In this document: piece by piece, positions 32,207 through 43,510 of the stretch
Position numbering within the stretch: the first letter of the stretch is position 1
Layout: the number at the start of each line of letters is the position of its first letter
Source: Clarkia xantiana subsp. parviflora
Taxonomy: Eukaryota; Streptophyta; Magnoliopsida; Myrtales; Onagraceae
Reading direction: 5' to 3'
NCBI GenBank assembly: GCA_036873135.1
Contig: JAPTYO010000001.1
Span: 47,727,774-47,791,773 of the forward strand
DNA length: 64,000 nucleotides
The notes under the pieces: generated by a model
Database searches by the model: none
Seen by the model: only the letters and a program-made list of their open reading frames with translations
What the model was told of the DNA's origin: nothing
Program-made: the position numbers and the translations under genes

Positions 32207-33237
32207 TCATCTCGAATGGGGGAAGAAATACTGCGTACCCGCCATGCTGTAAGCGTTATATGGCGGCGGAGGATACATGGAGTTCGGGTCAAACAGCGTC
32301 GCAGTGCCCAACGCACTCGGGTTGTTGTCGCTCGTATTTATTCCGACTCCGGTGACAAGATCCAATGGCTGAGTAACCCCTCCACCGCCACCACCACCAC
32401 CACGAGGATTCGTCGATGTGCCTTCTCCGGCGATGACGTCATTGTCAGGTCCGTGATCGTAGAGAATTCCTTTGAAGACATGGCCTCCAATGTTAACTGC
32501 TGTCTGGTAAGCATATTGCTCTTGATCATCGCCTTCATCGGTTGAGCTGACTCGAACGCATCGAAACATGGCGGAGGAACTCACTTCTGCCGGAAAATCA
32601 CCTGATTCAAGCCCTAAAACGTAGATTAGATCGTATAAGCTGATAAAAATTGTTCCTTTTTCACAAAAGGGTTAACCAGTAAAGAACAAATGAACACACA
32701 GTGTATCTCTCTGTTAGGGATTACCCAGAAACAGTGGTTTGGAGAGAGAGAGAGAATCCATTTCAAGACAGGCAGCCTGAATTTTAGCAAGTTTTTGTGG
32801 ATAGCAATGTTCTATGATTGATGATAGATAGATAGATATGTCACTGGAATCGCAGTGTCTATATCGGCGCGACTTTTCGGTTGAAATTTTGGACTGTTAT
32901 GAGACCCCCTAAGAAAGAGAGAGAGAGAGAAGGTACCGGAGTTGGAAGCGGCGGCAGGATCCCGGTGGCGCTTCGGAAGTTGTTGTGGCTGGCGGTCACG
33001 GCGGCGGGAGGCGGGGACCCACGTGCTCTTCACGTGAGTAGGACAAGCAAACCCTCGGTTCTTGCAGCAGGTTCTGCATCGGAGATGAGCGCAGTCCTTC
33101 TTGGCTTGGTTCCCGCAGTCTTGGCAGCATATGGTAGAACCACCTCCTCCGCCGCCGCTGCCGCTTCCACTTCCGCCGCCGGCACCACCTCTCATCATCA
33201 TCATCATTCTCCAACTTTCTTCATCGGAACTGTCCAT
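32207..33237 (-). CDS. SHI/STYLISH (SRS) family transcription factor, LRP1-type, 235 aa
   Basis: Two exons on the minus strand: 33237-32937 (ATG to donor G|GTACCT) and 32613-32207 (acceptor TTTTAG|GG), with a 323-bp phase-1 intron. Exon 1 has Met and Gly runs, then the family's RING-like zinc finger with ligands around C38, C41, C49, H51, C54, C57, C65, H68 ([20 protein letters not shown]). The basic RRRDRQ at 78-83 follows. Exon 2 holds the IGGH dimerisation domain: FRCVRVSS, then [19 protein letters not shown] with IGGH at 142-145. The C terminus, with a Gly run, [14 protein letters not shown] and FFPH, recalls LRP1-like members. SRS proteins act in the nucleus as activators in auxin-related organ development. 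At 235 aa it is shorter than most members (often above 300). Family certain; member not resolved. Confidence 0.93.
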
Positions 33238-33905
33238 TTCTCTCTATCCTACAGATCTGACGACAAAATATATTTATCCCTCCTCCTCCTTAGAAGGAGA
33301 ATGGAATTATAATCCGTGGATGTTGAATTAGAAAGCTTATTGGTGCCATTGCGGATAACCCTTTCCCGATTCAAACCTGAAAAAAAAATGTCAAGTTAAG
33401 GAAATTCCGACAAGAGAAGGAACACATAAGTTTTTGTCGGTATGTATGTTTGTGTGGTGGGGAAAGAAAGCATTTAAGAAACTTACAACACAGAGAGAGT
33501 ATTATTATTAGCTGCTCTTCTTCTTCTTCTGTCGACACTGCAAAGCCGCGCCGCCGTGATGTATGTTTATCTTGCAGCGCTCTGTGTCTCCACTGGCCCC
33601 GACTCAAGAATTTAAGTGGTTACTAATTAGATTCTCTCTCTATCTCTTCTCTGCAATTCCTGCGTCCGAGAGAGAGAGAGAGTAAGAAAAAAGATTACTA
33701 CTTTTCCGGTAATGAGAGCTTTTTCGAGCAGACTGCAGAGCAGTGAGCCAGTGACTGGCTCTTCCTGTATCTGTCTCTCTCTCTCTCTCTCTTGGTATGG
33801 AGGGATGCCAAAAGGTCGTCTCCTTCATCTCCGTTCTTTCACTCTAATCCAGCGCTCCTTGATGTGCCACGTGTTAGGGCAACGGCTTTTGTTCATAATA
33901 TAATA
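33238..33905 (-). promoter_or_regulatory. 5' flank and putative leader of the SRS gene
   Basis: CT-rich microsatellites (33775-33791 and on the minus strand near 33667-33680) are typical of plant 5' leaders. A G-box core CACGTG lies at 33868-33873. No upstream coding exon is supported. The ATG at 33237 was chosen because it opens the conserved exon with no earlier in-frame start. Confidence 0.45.
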
Positions 33906-34132
33906 ATAATAATACATATCTAAAAATATAATTCTGCTCGAGTGAAAGGAGTGAAACGGGAAACTGTCATATATTAGTGGATGGTTTCGTTTCACACTTA
34001 ACACTTGTGTTAGTTAGTGAATTAAAAAACAATAATTAAATATTAATACTATACCCTTTACATTATTAATCTTGCTACGAGTAGAAATTATTTTAAGTGT
34101 GGAGCAAACACGTTACTGACAGGAATGGACAT

Positions 34133-35700
34133 TGTTAAGATCAAAGTTCTGTGGCTCTAACTTTTGAGAATAGTTGTCACCACGTCTTGCTCTCTTAAGT
34201 ATCTATCTTGACCTCGAGGGGTACTTAGTTTCCTTTATGGAGGTTTTGACGGCGCTAACCTGAAAAAAGGGTGGGAATTTGTCCTTGATTCGACTACGAA
34301 ACTTAAGTCAGTAATGGAATATAAGAGTATAATACTTGTGAAAGTATATGAGAGATGTAAATAATAATGAAAGTATTCAAAGGTATTTATAGGGAAGTTT
34401 TACTGACTTTATGTAGCGGTTACCCTTTGGAGAGGGTTTTTGACCAGAGTCGGTACAAGCAGGTGACAAGCGGGTTATCACTTCACCATTCCTTAATGAT
34501 GAAGGTTTCTTCCCTAGAGTTACCGGCAGTTGGATGACACTCATAGGATATGTAGTTTTTCCGGCAAAGCCTATTAGGGGGAAGTAGACTTTCTTCAAAT
34601 ATTTCTTGGTGAATCCTAAATTTAGGAATGCTTCATCAAAAAGAATGTGTCGAGCTTCCACTGTCGATGATAACCCTTTTGACTTCATACTCAGCCATTG
34701 TGGCGGTAATTACCAAGGCGTCTTCATGAGGTTGAGTCACCATCATGAGGTCGTCCGTTGTAAAAATGATAATCATCTGGTCGAGATCTCTAGGTCTCTT
34801 TCCCTTCGTGGTTGTTGTAGATATTTGGGTGGCGTATACTTCACGAGCTGAATTAGTTTCTCCTCCCGATGCAAATCCTCCTGCGATGACATTGACAGAT
34901 CTTCTTTGGATAGGAGCATGATTGTTATGCGGGGGAGAACGAGAGTGCCTTCGGGGGCTTCTGCTTCGTTTTCTTAGGGCTTTGAAGAGATTTTCAACGA
35001 ACTTCAGTAATTTGCCTCTTTGAAGAAGGGCCTCGATGTCTTGTTTTAAAGCAATACAATTGTTTGTGTCATGACCCTTGACACGGTGGTGACGACAATA
35101 GTCGTTTATTTGTTAACCCATTGTATTTTTTCTTATCGGAGGTGGGTCATCCAATCTAAGTTTCTCCATTTCTTGGAGTACCACAGAGATATTGTGTGTG
35201 TGAGGGGTGTATCGCGCCAAGTAATGATTAATATCTCATTTTTTTGTTTTGGCGATTACTCAGCCGGAAGCTCCCATCTCGCTTCTCTTCTTTCTTTTGA
35301 GGTCGGGAGTAGGGTTATTCTTCCATTTTAGGCGATATCAACTGTTTTCCTAATTCCACATGCGACTTCTCATGCGATCTTTCTAGATCAATGTATTTCT
35401 TGACTTTGGCGGCGAGAGCATCGATCTTTCTAACATGCTTCATCACCATGTTGTCTTTCAAAGCTTGGCTCTGCGACCTTAGTCCTCTCCGGAAGGTCAT
35501 AATGAGCTCGCCATCGGTGGCGTCTTCATTTAATTGCTGGATTATCTTATGGTATCTGGTATAATAATTGGCCAAGGTTTCGTCGGGACCTTTCTCAATT
35601 TTATCCAAGAAGTCCATACTCCTAAGGCGCTGCTGCTGGTCTATCTTTCTATGAATTTGGTTTTTAGCTATTCCCATGAATCTATCGAGTTATCGGGGAG
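34133..35700 (-). pseudogene. Remnant of a third Tat-type Gypsy element (gag, protease, partial LTR)
   Basis: On the minus strand, 35677-35315 encodes a gag domain (LANYYTRYHKIIQQLNED, TFRRGLRSQ, KKYIDLERSHEK). A zinc-knuckle-like HDTNNC segment follows near 35080. VNVIAGGFASGGETNSAREV near 34850-34900 is the Tat pre-protease motif. A protease follows with VIIDSGSS near 34690 and a frame break, then PLIGFAGKTTYPMSVIQLPV (34600-34510). Reverse transcriptase and integrase are absent. From 34133 (TGTTAAGA) to about 34505 the sequence looks like a truncated LTR, with a minus-strand CTATAAATACC near 34381-34391. It is older than Tat1 and Tat2; boundaries are approximate. Confidence 0.75.
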
Positions 35701-35934
35701 GCCATAAAGCTATGCAGAGGCTTCTTCTTTGAGAGTAGTTGTAAAAAGTGTCACATAACGCCTACCCATACCACTCCCCACTCTCCTATTACTTGGTGGT
35801 AGGTGGCACTTTGGCAACAACCATGAGATAATTTCTAAACCGACCCTTGGGTTCTAAATATGGGTCTTCTAAAAGACTACATGTCACATCAAATGTAAAT
35901 ACAAGATACTAAAGTGAACCCGTTTTTAAAAAAT

Positions 35935-37015
35935 GGAGTTTGCAAATTGACACTTTAACACAGTTTCTCCCCCCTGTCGTTACCAACGCCATTGCTCAAA
36001 TTACCCTCCCACTCTTTGAAACCAACGATTTGTTTTTATGGATCCACAATGATTCTGTATGTTATACATTTAAATCTGGATACCACTTCATTGACTCCGT
36101 TCTCATCTCGGAGCAGCAGGGGTCTTTGTCGGCAAACCACGATTGTCAGTTCGTTTGCTTGGAAAATCTTTGGTCAACCAAGCTTATTTCGAAAGTACGG
36201 ATGTTCATCTGGAAAGGCTGCAACAATAGTCTGTCCATGGGGCAGAATCTCTATAGACGAATACCCTACTTCAATCCAATGTGTCATCTTTGTTCTGGAA
36301 CAAACGAGACCTTAGATCATCTCATGTGGACAAGTCCATTTGCTCAGAGAGTGTTGTTTGGTTCGAGTTTAGGCACACACCCATCTAACACACCGTGCAG
36401 TACGGTGTTTGGATGGTTATTTGATACACGTAGTTTGGCCAATACCCCCGTCCCTAAGGGGGAGCTCTTAGTACATAAATGTTTGGTTTGTGGGGAATTT
36501 AGTTGGAACGAAATGTTGTTATATTTCGTGGAAGAAAGCCAGATGTTTCGGTCTTTTATTGTTATTCTAGCCGATAATAATAAAGTGTTTCTCCTTGATC
36601 CTGGCCCATCAGGCCCCTCCAGCACCCGCAAACACCTAATCTGGGGGAATCATAGCGGTTTTAATTACTTCGGCAAGTGGTGACGATCCCCTTTTGCCGG
36701 AAGGACTAGCTTGCAGAGCAGGTTTGCTGTTAGCAAGGTCATATGTACATGACTCCGAGTTCTATTCACTGATTCGACCGTTTTGCTGAACCAGATCGAA
36801 TCTGCATCACCAAGCTGCAATCTTTCCTTGTTCGGAGTCGTTCACGACATTATATTACTTATGCATACTCAATGTATGTCTCTATTATTGTTGTACCTAA
36901 AACCTCTTTTTCCCTTAGCTCATAATGTTGTTAATAATGTTGCAGTAACAAATGTAACCAGATGTTGGTTCGCTCCTGATCTTCCACGTTTCGTGTGGGA
37001 ATCTTAGGCGAGCTT
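35935..37015 (+). pseudogene. 5'-truncated L1-type LINE remnant (zinc region and RNase H end)
   Basis: The frame 35940-36683 matches the C-terminal zinc-binding region of plant LINE ORF2: SKVRMFIWKGCNNSLSMGQN, LYRRIPYFNPMCHLCSGTNE and TLDHLMWTSPF. The same region of the large LINE (54000-54250) aligns with it (KIKMFVWKGCRNSLPLGCN). Further on, pieces of an RNase H-like domain appear in shifted frames (LLPEGLACRAGLLLA near 36695; FPLAHNVVNNVAVTNVTRCW near 36910-36970). It is thus a dead 3' fragment of a different LINE copy. No poly-A or target duplication is clear. Confidence 0.8.
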
Positions 37016-37289
37016 GTTTTCGTTTATTATAATATCGGCTTTTAGGGTACAATGATAATGTTTAAGGGCTAAATTACAAAAATAAAAAGTTAGGACAATA
37101 AATATGAGGACTAAACTGAACTAAATAAAAATTTGGGGCTAGGCATGTGCAAGTCACATGACTATTTAACGGTCAAACTGACGGTTAACTAACGGAATGG
37201 ACCAAAAATAAAAAAGTTGTCAAATACGTGGTATCAAAAATAGGCAAATATATATATTTGACCAAAGCCAAAATCTGTCAAATATATTA

Positions 37290-37551
37290 GGGATAAGGGT
37301 TCCTTTGGTACCACTTCTTTGGTCAGAATCCACTTTTGGTACCACTTCTTTTTTTTTGTACACTTTTGGTACCAACGTTTTCCATTTTGTACCCTTTTGG
37401 TACCTCCGTTAAAATTCCGTCCAAAATAGTCGTTAAAACCCATGTGCCCTGCACGTGATGTCTTTTATTTTTTTTTATAACAAAAATTGTAATTTAATTT
37501 GACAAAAATGCCCTTATCTTCTTAAATTCTCAATTCCCAGCTTCCCTTTGA
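37290..37551 (+). repeat. MULE-1 left terminal inverted repeat
   Basis: It holds three TTTGGTACCA-type motifs, the shared block CATGTGCCCTGCACGTGATG, and an inner end CCCAGCTTCCCTTTG. It pairs in inverse orientation with 55207-55468 at roughly 85 percent by eye. Confidence 0.92.
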
Positions 37552-37921
37552 ATTGGAACGGCGGCGAATAGCCATACCCACTCGGCGGCGACGCAATTTC
37601 CCGCCTCATCGGACCGTACAGCGGAAGCGACAGCAGCAGAAGCGGCCAGGACGACTCTTTGTTTCACTCCGACGACATCCACGACTTCTTTCCGAAGGAC
37701 GACGACGACGCCAGGAGTTCAACGATGGAGCCGACGAGTTCTTCCGACTTCGACAGGCTCGAGTCCATCTGAATGGACGCCGTCGAGAGAATCCTCCGGC
37801 AAGCACTTCTTCCGTGCAAAGGCAGCTACGAGCCCACCGGCAAGCACTCCCACTGCAGTCGCAGCGATGACAATGCCAATAATTCCATCTAAAATGCGTT
37901 TAGAAAGAAAAGAGAGTCATC
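37552..37921 (+). other. GC-rich interior of MULE-1, possible captured gene fragment
   Basis: This roughly 370-bp segment is far richer in G+C and in CGACGA/GCGGC codon-like triplets than its AT-rich surroundings. One plus-strand frame is low in complexity and acidic (SGSDSSRSGQDDSLFHSDD ... FFPKDDDD), with a stop near 37771. This would fit a Pack-MULE style captured exon, but I do not recognise the source gene. Confidence 0.4.
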
Positions 37922-37937
37922 AATTGTGTTACCTTAA
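37922..37937. other. LINE target-site duplication, left copy
   Basis: AATTGTGTTACCTTAA here and again at 55101-55116 directly after the poly-A. This 16-bp repeat defines both ends of the LINE. Confidence 0.93.
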
Positions 37938-38161
37938 AGTTAGCTCTTCAGCTTTCTCTCTCTACTCTCTCTACGAAATCCCTTCGTCTTCCCCGTGGAA
38001 CCCTAATCTAGCCACCATAGATGACCTAGAAATCACCATTCCCCTTTTTTGTTCCTTTTGCCGCCTCGCAAACAACGCCACACTCCTCATTCATCGTTCC
38101 TATCAACACCTTTTCCACTTCCTTTCCAGATTGTTTACATCCTGTAACGTGTGGATTATCC

Positions 38162-40425
38162 ATGGCATGCATGACTGCTCAGGGAAATCTTTTCCACTCC
38201 CACACGAAAGTCCCAATCATTGCTGATCAGAAGGGGAAGTTCGAGGATCCGCCGGATATATCAGATGGATATTTCTGCAAGTCTCATGTTCTTTCAGACA
38301 CACCCCTCCTTCACCGTATATACTCTTCGGTTAAGGCTGTCAAAACTATTCCCTCGCCGGAGAATATGGTGCACTGGGAAAGAATCCTCTTTGGTCGATG
38401 CTTTGGCCAGCGACGAGATAGGGAAGATCAGGTACGCCGCTTTGTTCAGGCTCAGTGGCACATCCCACAACATGTGGATGTACGGCGTCGTGCTGATGGG
38501 CTCTGGGTTTTCGAATTTCCTGAGGAACGGCAGGCGCTTGAAGTTCTCCAGAATGGTCCCTTCCAGATTGATGGTCTAATGCTTGTCCTGACTAGGGCGG
38601 ACCCGCAGACGCACCAAATACACTTTGATTTTAGTAGAGTCCCCATATGGCTTGAACTACGTGGCATCCCCCCCCCCCCCCATATGATGAATCGCGAAAA
38701 TATCACAACAATTGCTGAATGCGTAGGGCCCATCGCCCAGATGGATTTTGATGAAGCTAGGGCATTGGATATTGCTTACGCTAGGGTTAAAGTATTCCTC
38801 AACCTGGAAAAACCTACCATACCGTCTATGGGCCTGGTGGAGGATGATGATCATCATGAGGTGCTCATATGTTATAGAGCAGCGCTGCCATGCCGGAGAT
38901 GTGGTAAATTAGGGCACACCCTCTCTGAATGCCACTTACCTGATGATCAAGTCATTGAAGCACTCAACACACGTCTCTTGGAGGCAGCTCAAGCTCCGGG
39001 AGTTCGTCCTACACACGTAACAACTCTTGATATGTTCACCTTTGGAAATCGAGGTATGGGGCCTTTCAACTACTGGATTCCTTTTAGTGATAACCCGGGG
39101 CTTAACATCCCTGCTTATGGAGGACCACGCCGCGTACGAAGACGTCATGAGGAAAATGGATCTGTTGGCACAGGCAGACAGGCTCAACATCGGCAATCGG
39201 ATTTACCACCACGATCTATTGCTCCTCGGCCACTTATTCGACCTCAAACGCCACGTACTTTTCCTGTGCATGCCCATGCAACTATGGGAACACCTGTTTT
39301 CCCGATCGTCCCCATGCCGACTAGAGTGGATCCTAATCTGGGGGGGGGGGGGGGGGATCTGCCAATGCAACAGGATCTCATCGTGGTGAGCCCAGTACTT
39401 ATCATGGACAAGATTCTTTGATGCGAAACTTTGCTGCTTTGGGTTTTAATGGTGTAGGACAACATATCCCGGTGTTTATACCAGTGTTTGTACCAACATG
39501 GATGGGAAACCCTATCCATTCTGCTCAAGGAATGCTTCCTTTCTCCCCTCAACAGCCAATTATTACACCCGTGGAACAATCAAGGCAGGGAGACACTGTT
39601 GAGGCTGCGGAGCCGTCACCTCTAATGACACCACCACCTGTAACCTCAATGGCTCCTCAGGAATATATAACTGTTCATCCACCTCATTCTCCGATGGTAC
39701 TCGAGCCTGCTGATCCGGTGGTCGTAGATACTCACATGCAGTCATCTCAGGGTGGTTTGGCGGACTCCACTCTCCTCACACAGTCGACTGAACGACTGGC
39801 ACAACTTGCTACGTCTCTGGGTGTTGTCATTGATGATGATTTTATTGCAGACCATATACTTGCGGAGCAGCTCATTATGATGGAACATCTACATATGATC
39901 AATCAACAGGGATCTCAGTTTCAAATGTCACAAGCTCAGGCATTGGTGCATGAACCCGGAGAATCATCACATCAGATGCCATCACATAGACCTGGTAAGG
40001 AACCAATGGTGGAGGTGGAAGATTCACAGAATAGGAAACGAAGGCGTACTACTCTAACCATCAGAGAACCTTCTGATCATGCACCTTCTCCTGTTCTACC
40101 AGCTGATTTTGTACCAGTGAGGGGTCGACGGAGCTTACATTTGTCCTCCTCCATTGTACACCCGTCCACAGTAATACAGGTACCAGATTTATTCTATTTC
40201 TGGCACTGCATGCACTTTGATGGTTATTATACTTTTAAGACAGTGTCAACTAGCGCTAGACGAAAAAAATCAAGAAGATTTAGGAAATTCTTTAGGATAA
40301 GGAAGAAGATTGATAGGACACTTCAGGGGACTGAACCAGTTGATACCTTGTTTTCTTCTGGTTGTGGTGGGGGGTATACTGTAACAGCGGAGCTGTCTGA
40401 GGGACAGTCTCCGCAACTATCATGA
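38162..40425 (+). pseudogene. LINE ORF1: DUF4283-like nucleic-acid-binding protein, one frame slip at a G run
   Basis: The first frame (38162-39421) carries the DUF4283-like fold of plant LINE ORF1 (NMVHWERILFGRCFGQ, HIPQHVDVRRRADGLWVFEF, VPIWLELRGIPPPP). A zinc knuckle CRRCGKLGHTLSEC (about residues 244-257) follows. The protein frame then continues one base out of phase after a run of 17 G (39340-39356), from about 39357 to the stop at 40423-40425. The later part is Gln/Pro/Ser rich and has a basic patch (RRKKSRRFRKFFRIRKKIDR, about 40258-40317). A run of 14 C lies at 38668-38681. The homopolymers are slippage points or assembly errors. The product would coat LINE RNA. The stop TGA overlaps the ORF2 ATG as ATGA. 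Confidence 0.85.
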
Positions 40426-42674
40426 GTTCCTTGATATGGAATTGTCAGGGAGCGGGAAGATCCCTGACAATGAGACACCTGAATTACCTAGTTGGTGTCT
40501 GGAATCCAAATATTGTCTTCCTATCTGAGGTCAAATCGAATACCCTTCGCCTCTCTTCAGCTCTCAATAGATTAGGTTTTCCTAATATCTCCATTCACCC
40601 ACCTGCACAAACTCGAGGTGGATTACTTCTAGCCTGGAGGAATATTTTCTCTTTATCTATTATCAATCAGTCAAGCAATTTCTTTCACTGCCTCATTCAG
40701 TTGAATCCATCCTCACTACCCTGGTATTCTAGCTTCGTTTATGCTCCATTCAAATTTTCTGATCGTCCAACCTTCTGGGATCAACTCAAACTCCTGGACA
40801 AAAGCCTATCCTCTATGTGGCTGGTTATGGGAGACTTCAATGACGTTTGGTCAGCTACTGAGAAACAAGGCGGGAATCCAGTGGCTGCGGGACGATTAAT
40901 CCAAGTCCATCGGTGGTTAGATGATTTGAATCTTCTTGATATAGGGTTTAGGGGGCCGCCTTTCACATGGACAAATCGGAGACCAGGAAGTGCTCTCATC
41001 AAAGAAAGATTGGATAGAGGCATCTGTAATATTGACTGGAGGATTGCTTTTCCAAATGCTTCACTGCTTCATCTTCCAATTATTGCCTCTGATCATTGCC
41101 CAATCATTTTCCATCCTTTCCCTGCAACTCCACATAAATCTATATTCAGATTTGAGCACATGTGGCTTCAACATCCTTCCTTCCCATCTATGGTCCAGAA
41201 CTCTTGGAATCTTGGTATACAAGGCTCTCCACAACAAATCCTATCTCAAAAGCTTCAGCGCTTACGCTTCAGAATTAAAAGATGGAGCCATGATCATTTT
41301 GGAAACTTCAAATCTCAAATCAAAGATTCTTTAGAAGAACTTGGGAATCTTCAGTCTTCAGTGGGAACGGAGGACTTGCAACTTGCCCTGTCAATGGAAT
41401 TGGAGGATCTTTATACTTCTCAAGAAACACATTGGAGACAAAAGTCTAGGCAGCTATGGCTTCAAGATGGGGATAAGAATACAAAATTCTTTCATGCAAA
41501 GGTAATTGCTAGAAGAATCAGGAATCGTCTTGACTGGTTAATGGATCATTTGGGCAACTGGATGACTACTGCTCCTGATATTCAAAATCATGTTTTCCAG
41601 CATTTTTCTTCTATCTTCACTGCTGGTATCCCCCCTGCAGATTATTCTCTCCTACAACTACTAGCAGGTCGGATTCCTCCTAGTGAATTAGCTCATCTTG
41701 GTTCCCTATTAACAGATATGGAAATTCTCTCCGCCTTCATCGATATGCATCCTGATAAGGCACCTGGTCCAGATGGTTACACGCCTAAGTTCTTTCAGGC
41801 AATGTGGGAAACTGTTTCCTTGGATGTCATTAAGGCAGTAAGGCATTTTTTTCATTCTGGGGAATTGCTTCCTGATATCAATAAGACCTTCATTGCCCTT
41901 ATCCCTAAAGCTTCAAATCCTACATCCCTGAATGATTGGAGGCCAATTAGTCTGTGCAATACATCTTATAAGTTGATCTCGAAGATTCTCACAAATAGAC
42001 TAAGAACAGTCCTTCATGGAATCATATCACCTTTCCAGAGTGCTTTTGTTCCTCAACGTCTCATCACTGATAATACTCTACTAGCCCAAGAAATCCTTCA
42101 TGTTATGAAAAAAAGGAGAACTGGTAAGGTGGGATTTATAGCCCTAAAGCTTGATATGACCAAAGCATATGATAGGGTCGAATGGCCGTTTGTAATGGCC
42201 ATTATGCAGTCTTTGGGATTTCCTCTTAATTTTCAAAATTGGATATGGCAGTGCTTATCCACATCTACCCTTTCTGTTCTTGTTAATGGCATCCCTTCAA
42301 AATGGATTCACCCAACCAGAGGACTGCGATAAGGGGATCCCCTCTCCCCTTTTCTTTTTCTTCTCTGTGCTGAGGCTCTTTCTTCCAGATTAATTTGGGC
42401 GGAATCTAACATGGGATTCAAGGGAATCAAGCCAGGAAGACTTTGCTCCACTATATCACATCTGCTCTTTGCGGATGATAACATGATTTTCTTTGAAGCA
42501 TCAGACATGAATGTCAATATCCTTCAAGAGTCCCTTTCTATGTATACCCTTGAGTCAGGACAGCTAGTCAATTTTACCAAATCCAGTATTCGATTTAGTA
42601 ATAACATTTCTGAATTGGATAAACTGAGATATATATCTACTCTTGGTGTCAAGGAAATGAAGGATGATGATCTA
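40422..42674 (+). pseudogene. LINE ORF2, first part: endonuclease and reverse transcriptase
   Basis: The start ATG (40422) overlaps the ORF1 stop. An endonuclease/exonuclease/phosphatase fold comes first: SLIWNCQGAG at the start, NIVFLSEVKSN (catalytic E), WLVMGDFNDVW and IIASDHCPI. Reverse transcriptase motifs follow: NKTFIALIPK, WRPISLCNTSYKLISKILTN, FVPQRLITDNTLLAQE, ALKLDMTKAYDRVEW and LLFADDNMIF (catalytic FADD, about 42465). A TAA at 42330-42332 stands where the family has GLRQGDPLSP, so a CAA glutamine codon became a stop. The frame stays open otherwise until Tat2 enters at 42675. Confidence 0.92.
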
Positions 42675-43486
42675 TGTTAGGTTCCGGGATCTGGGTCAAC
42701 GGGTGGTCGGCTCAAATCTCGTTCCTCACTGGAGATGTGGATGATCCGGTTCTCTTAAATTGTACTGTCTTAGCTTTCGTCCTTCCTTCCTGAGCTTCTC
42801 TTCTCCTTTCGCCCTGCAGAAGGGGCAATACCAGGCACAGAGGGGGGGTGGTGCCTGATGAACCCTCTCCGATGCCTAAGTCAGTATCGTTTTTAGAGAG
42901 ATAAAGCTAGAGAGATGTCAGAGCAAAATAATCCAAATTGCCAAGATGATCAAATGAGTTGTGAAGGTGGGGTATTTATAGGCAACGGTGTCATTAAGGT
43001 GGCTTAATGACATCGTTAGCCTTTAAACACAATTATTTAACCTTTAAGCACATAATTAAGACCTTAGGATTCGGAGGAGGTAGGCGGAGTGGACCGAGCA
43101 TGGGAGTCCGAAGGTGGTGTCGGGGCCCTTGGGGGGGAGAAATCCGACCTCCAAGGGTAGGGGTTGGGTGAGAGCACCCAACCCCTCCTAGGGAGGGTGG
43201 GGTTGGCCAACCCCATCCCTCCTAGGAGGGATCGGGTTGGCCGACCCGATCTCTCCTAGGAGAGATCGGGTTGGTCCACCCGATCTCCCCTAGGGGAGGT
43301 CGGGTGTGGCCACCCAACCTCACCTAGGTGAGTTCGTCTCTGCCGGACGGGCGCTTCGGCCCCGTCCGAGCCGTCGATGTTCTCGCGAAGTGTCCGGGTT
43401 GAAGTTTCGAATTACAAACGTTAATGGGACGATAAAAATACAACGGTTTGGAAGTCAACGGGTTCAAATTGGGCGTATATCCATCA
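42675..43486 (-). repeat. Tat2 3' LTR (812 bp)
   Basis: It starts TGTTAGGTTCCGGG and ends ATATCCATCA on the plus strand and appears identical to 52294-53105. On the minus strand CCTATAAATACCCC (about 42971-42984) is a TATA candidate. It contains the palindrome array at 43149-43333. Confidence 0.97.
43149..43333. repeat. Array of consecutive perfect palindromes in the Tat2 LTR
   Basis: A chain of short self-complementary blocks lies head to tail. Examples are CCCTCCTAGGAGGG, CGGGTTGGCCGACCCG, ATCTCTCCTAGGAGAGAT, ATCTCCCCTAGGGGAGAT-like and CTCACCTAGGTGAG. Each centres on CCTAGG or TTGGCC-type cores. The same array is in the other LTR (about 52768-52952). Strong cruciform or RNA hairpin potential. 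Confidence 0.9.
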
Positions 43487-43510
43487 CATGCCCCCGAGTC
43501 AACCAATGGC
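43487..43510 (-). other. Polypurine tract of Tat2
   Basis: The minus strand reads TTGACTCGGGGGCATG right before the 3' LTR. The 57-kb element has a close match, TTGACTCGGGGGGCAAGTTA. Confidence 0.75.

Noticed and set aside
35071..35331. An 86-codon plus-strand frame in the third Tat remnant
   Set aside because: It is antisense to recognisable gag sequence on the minus strand.
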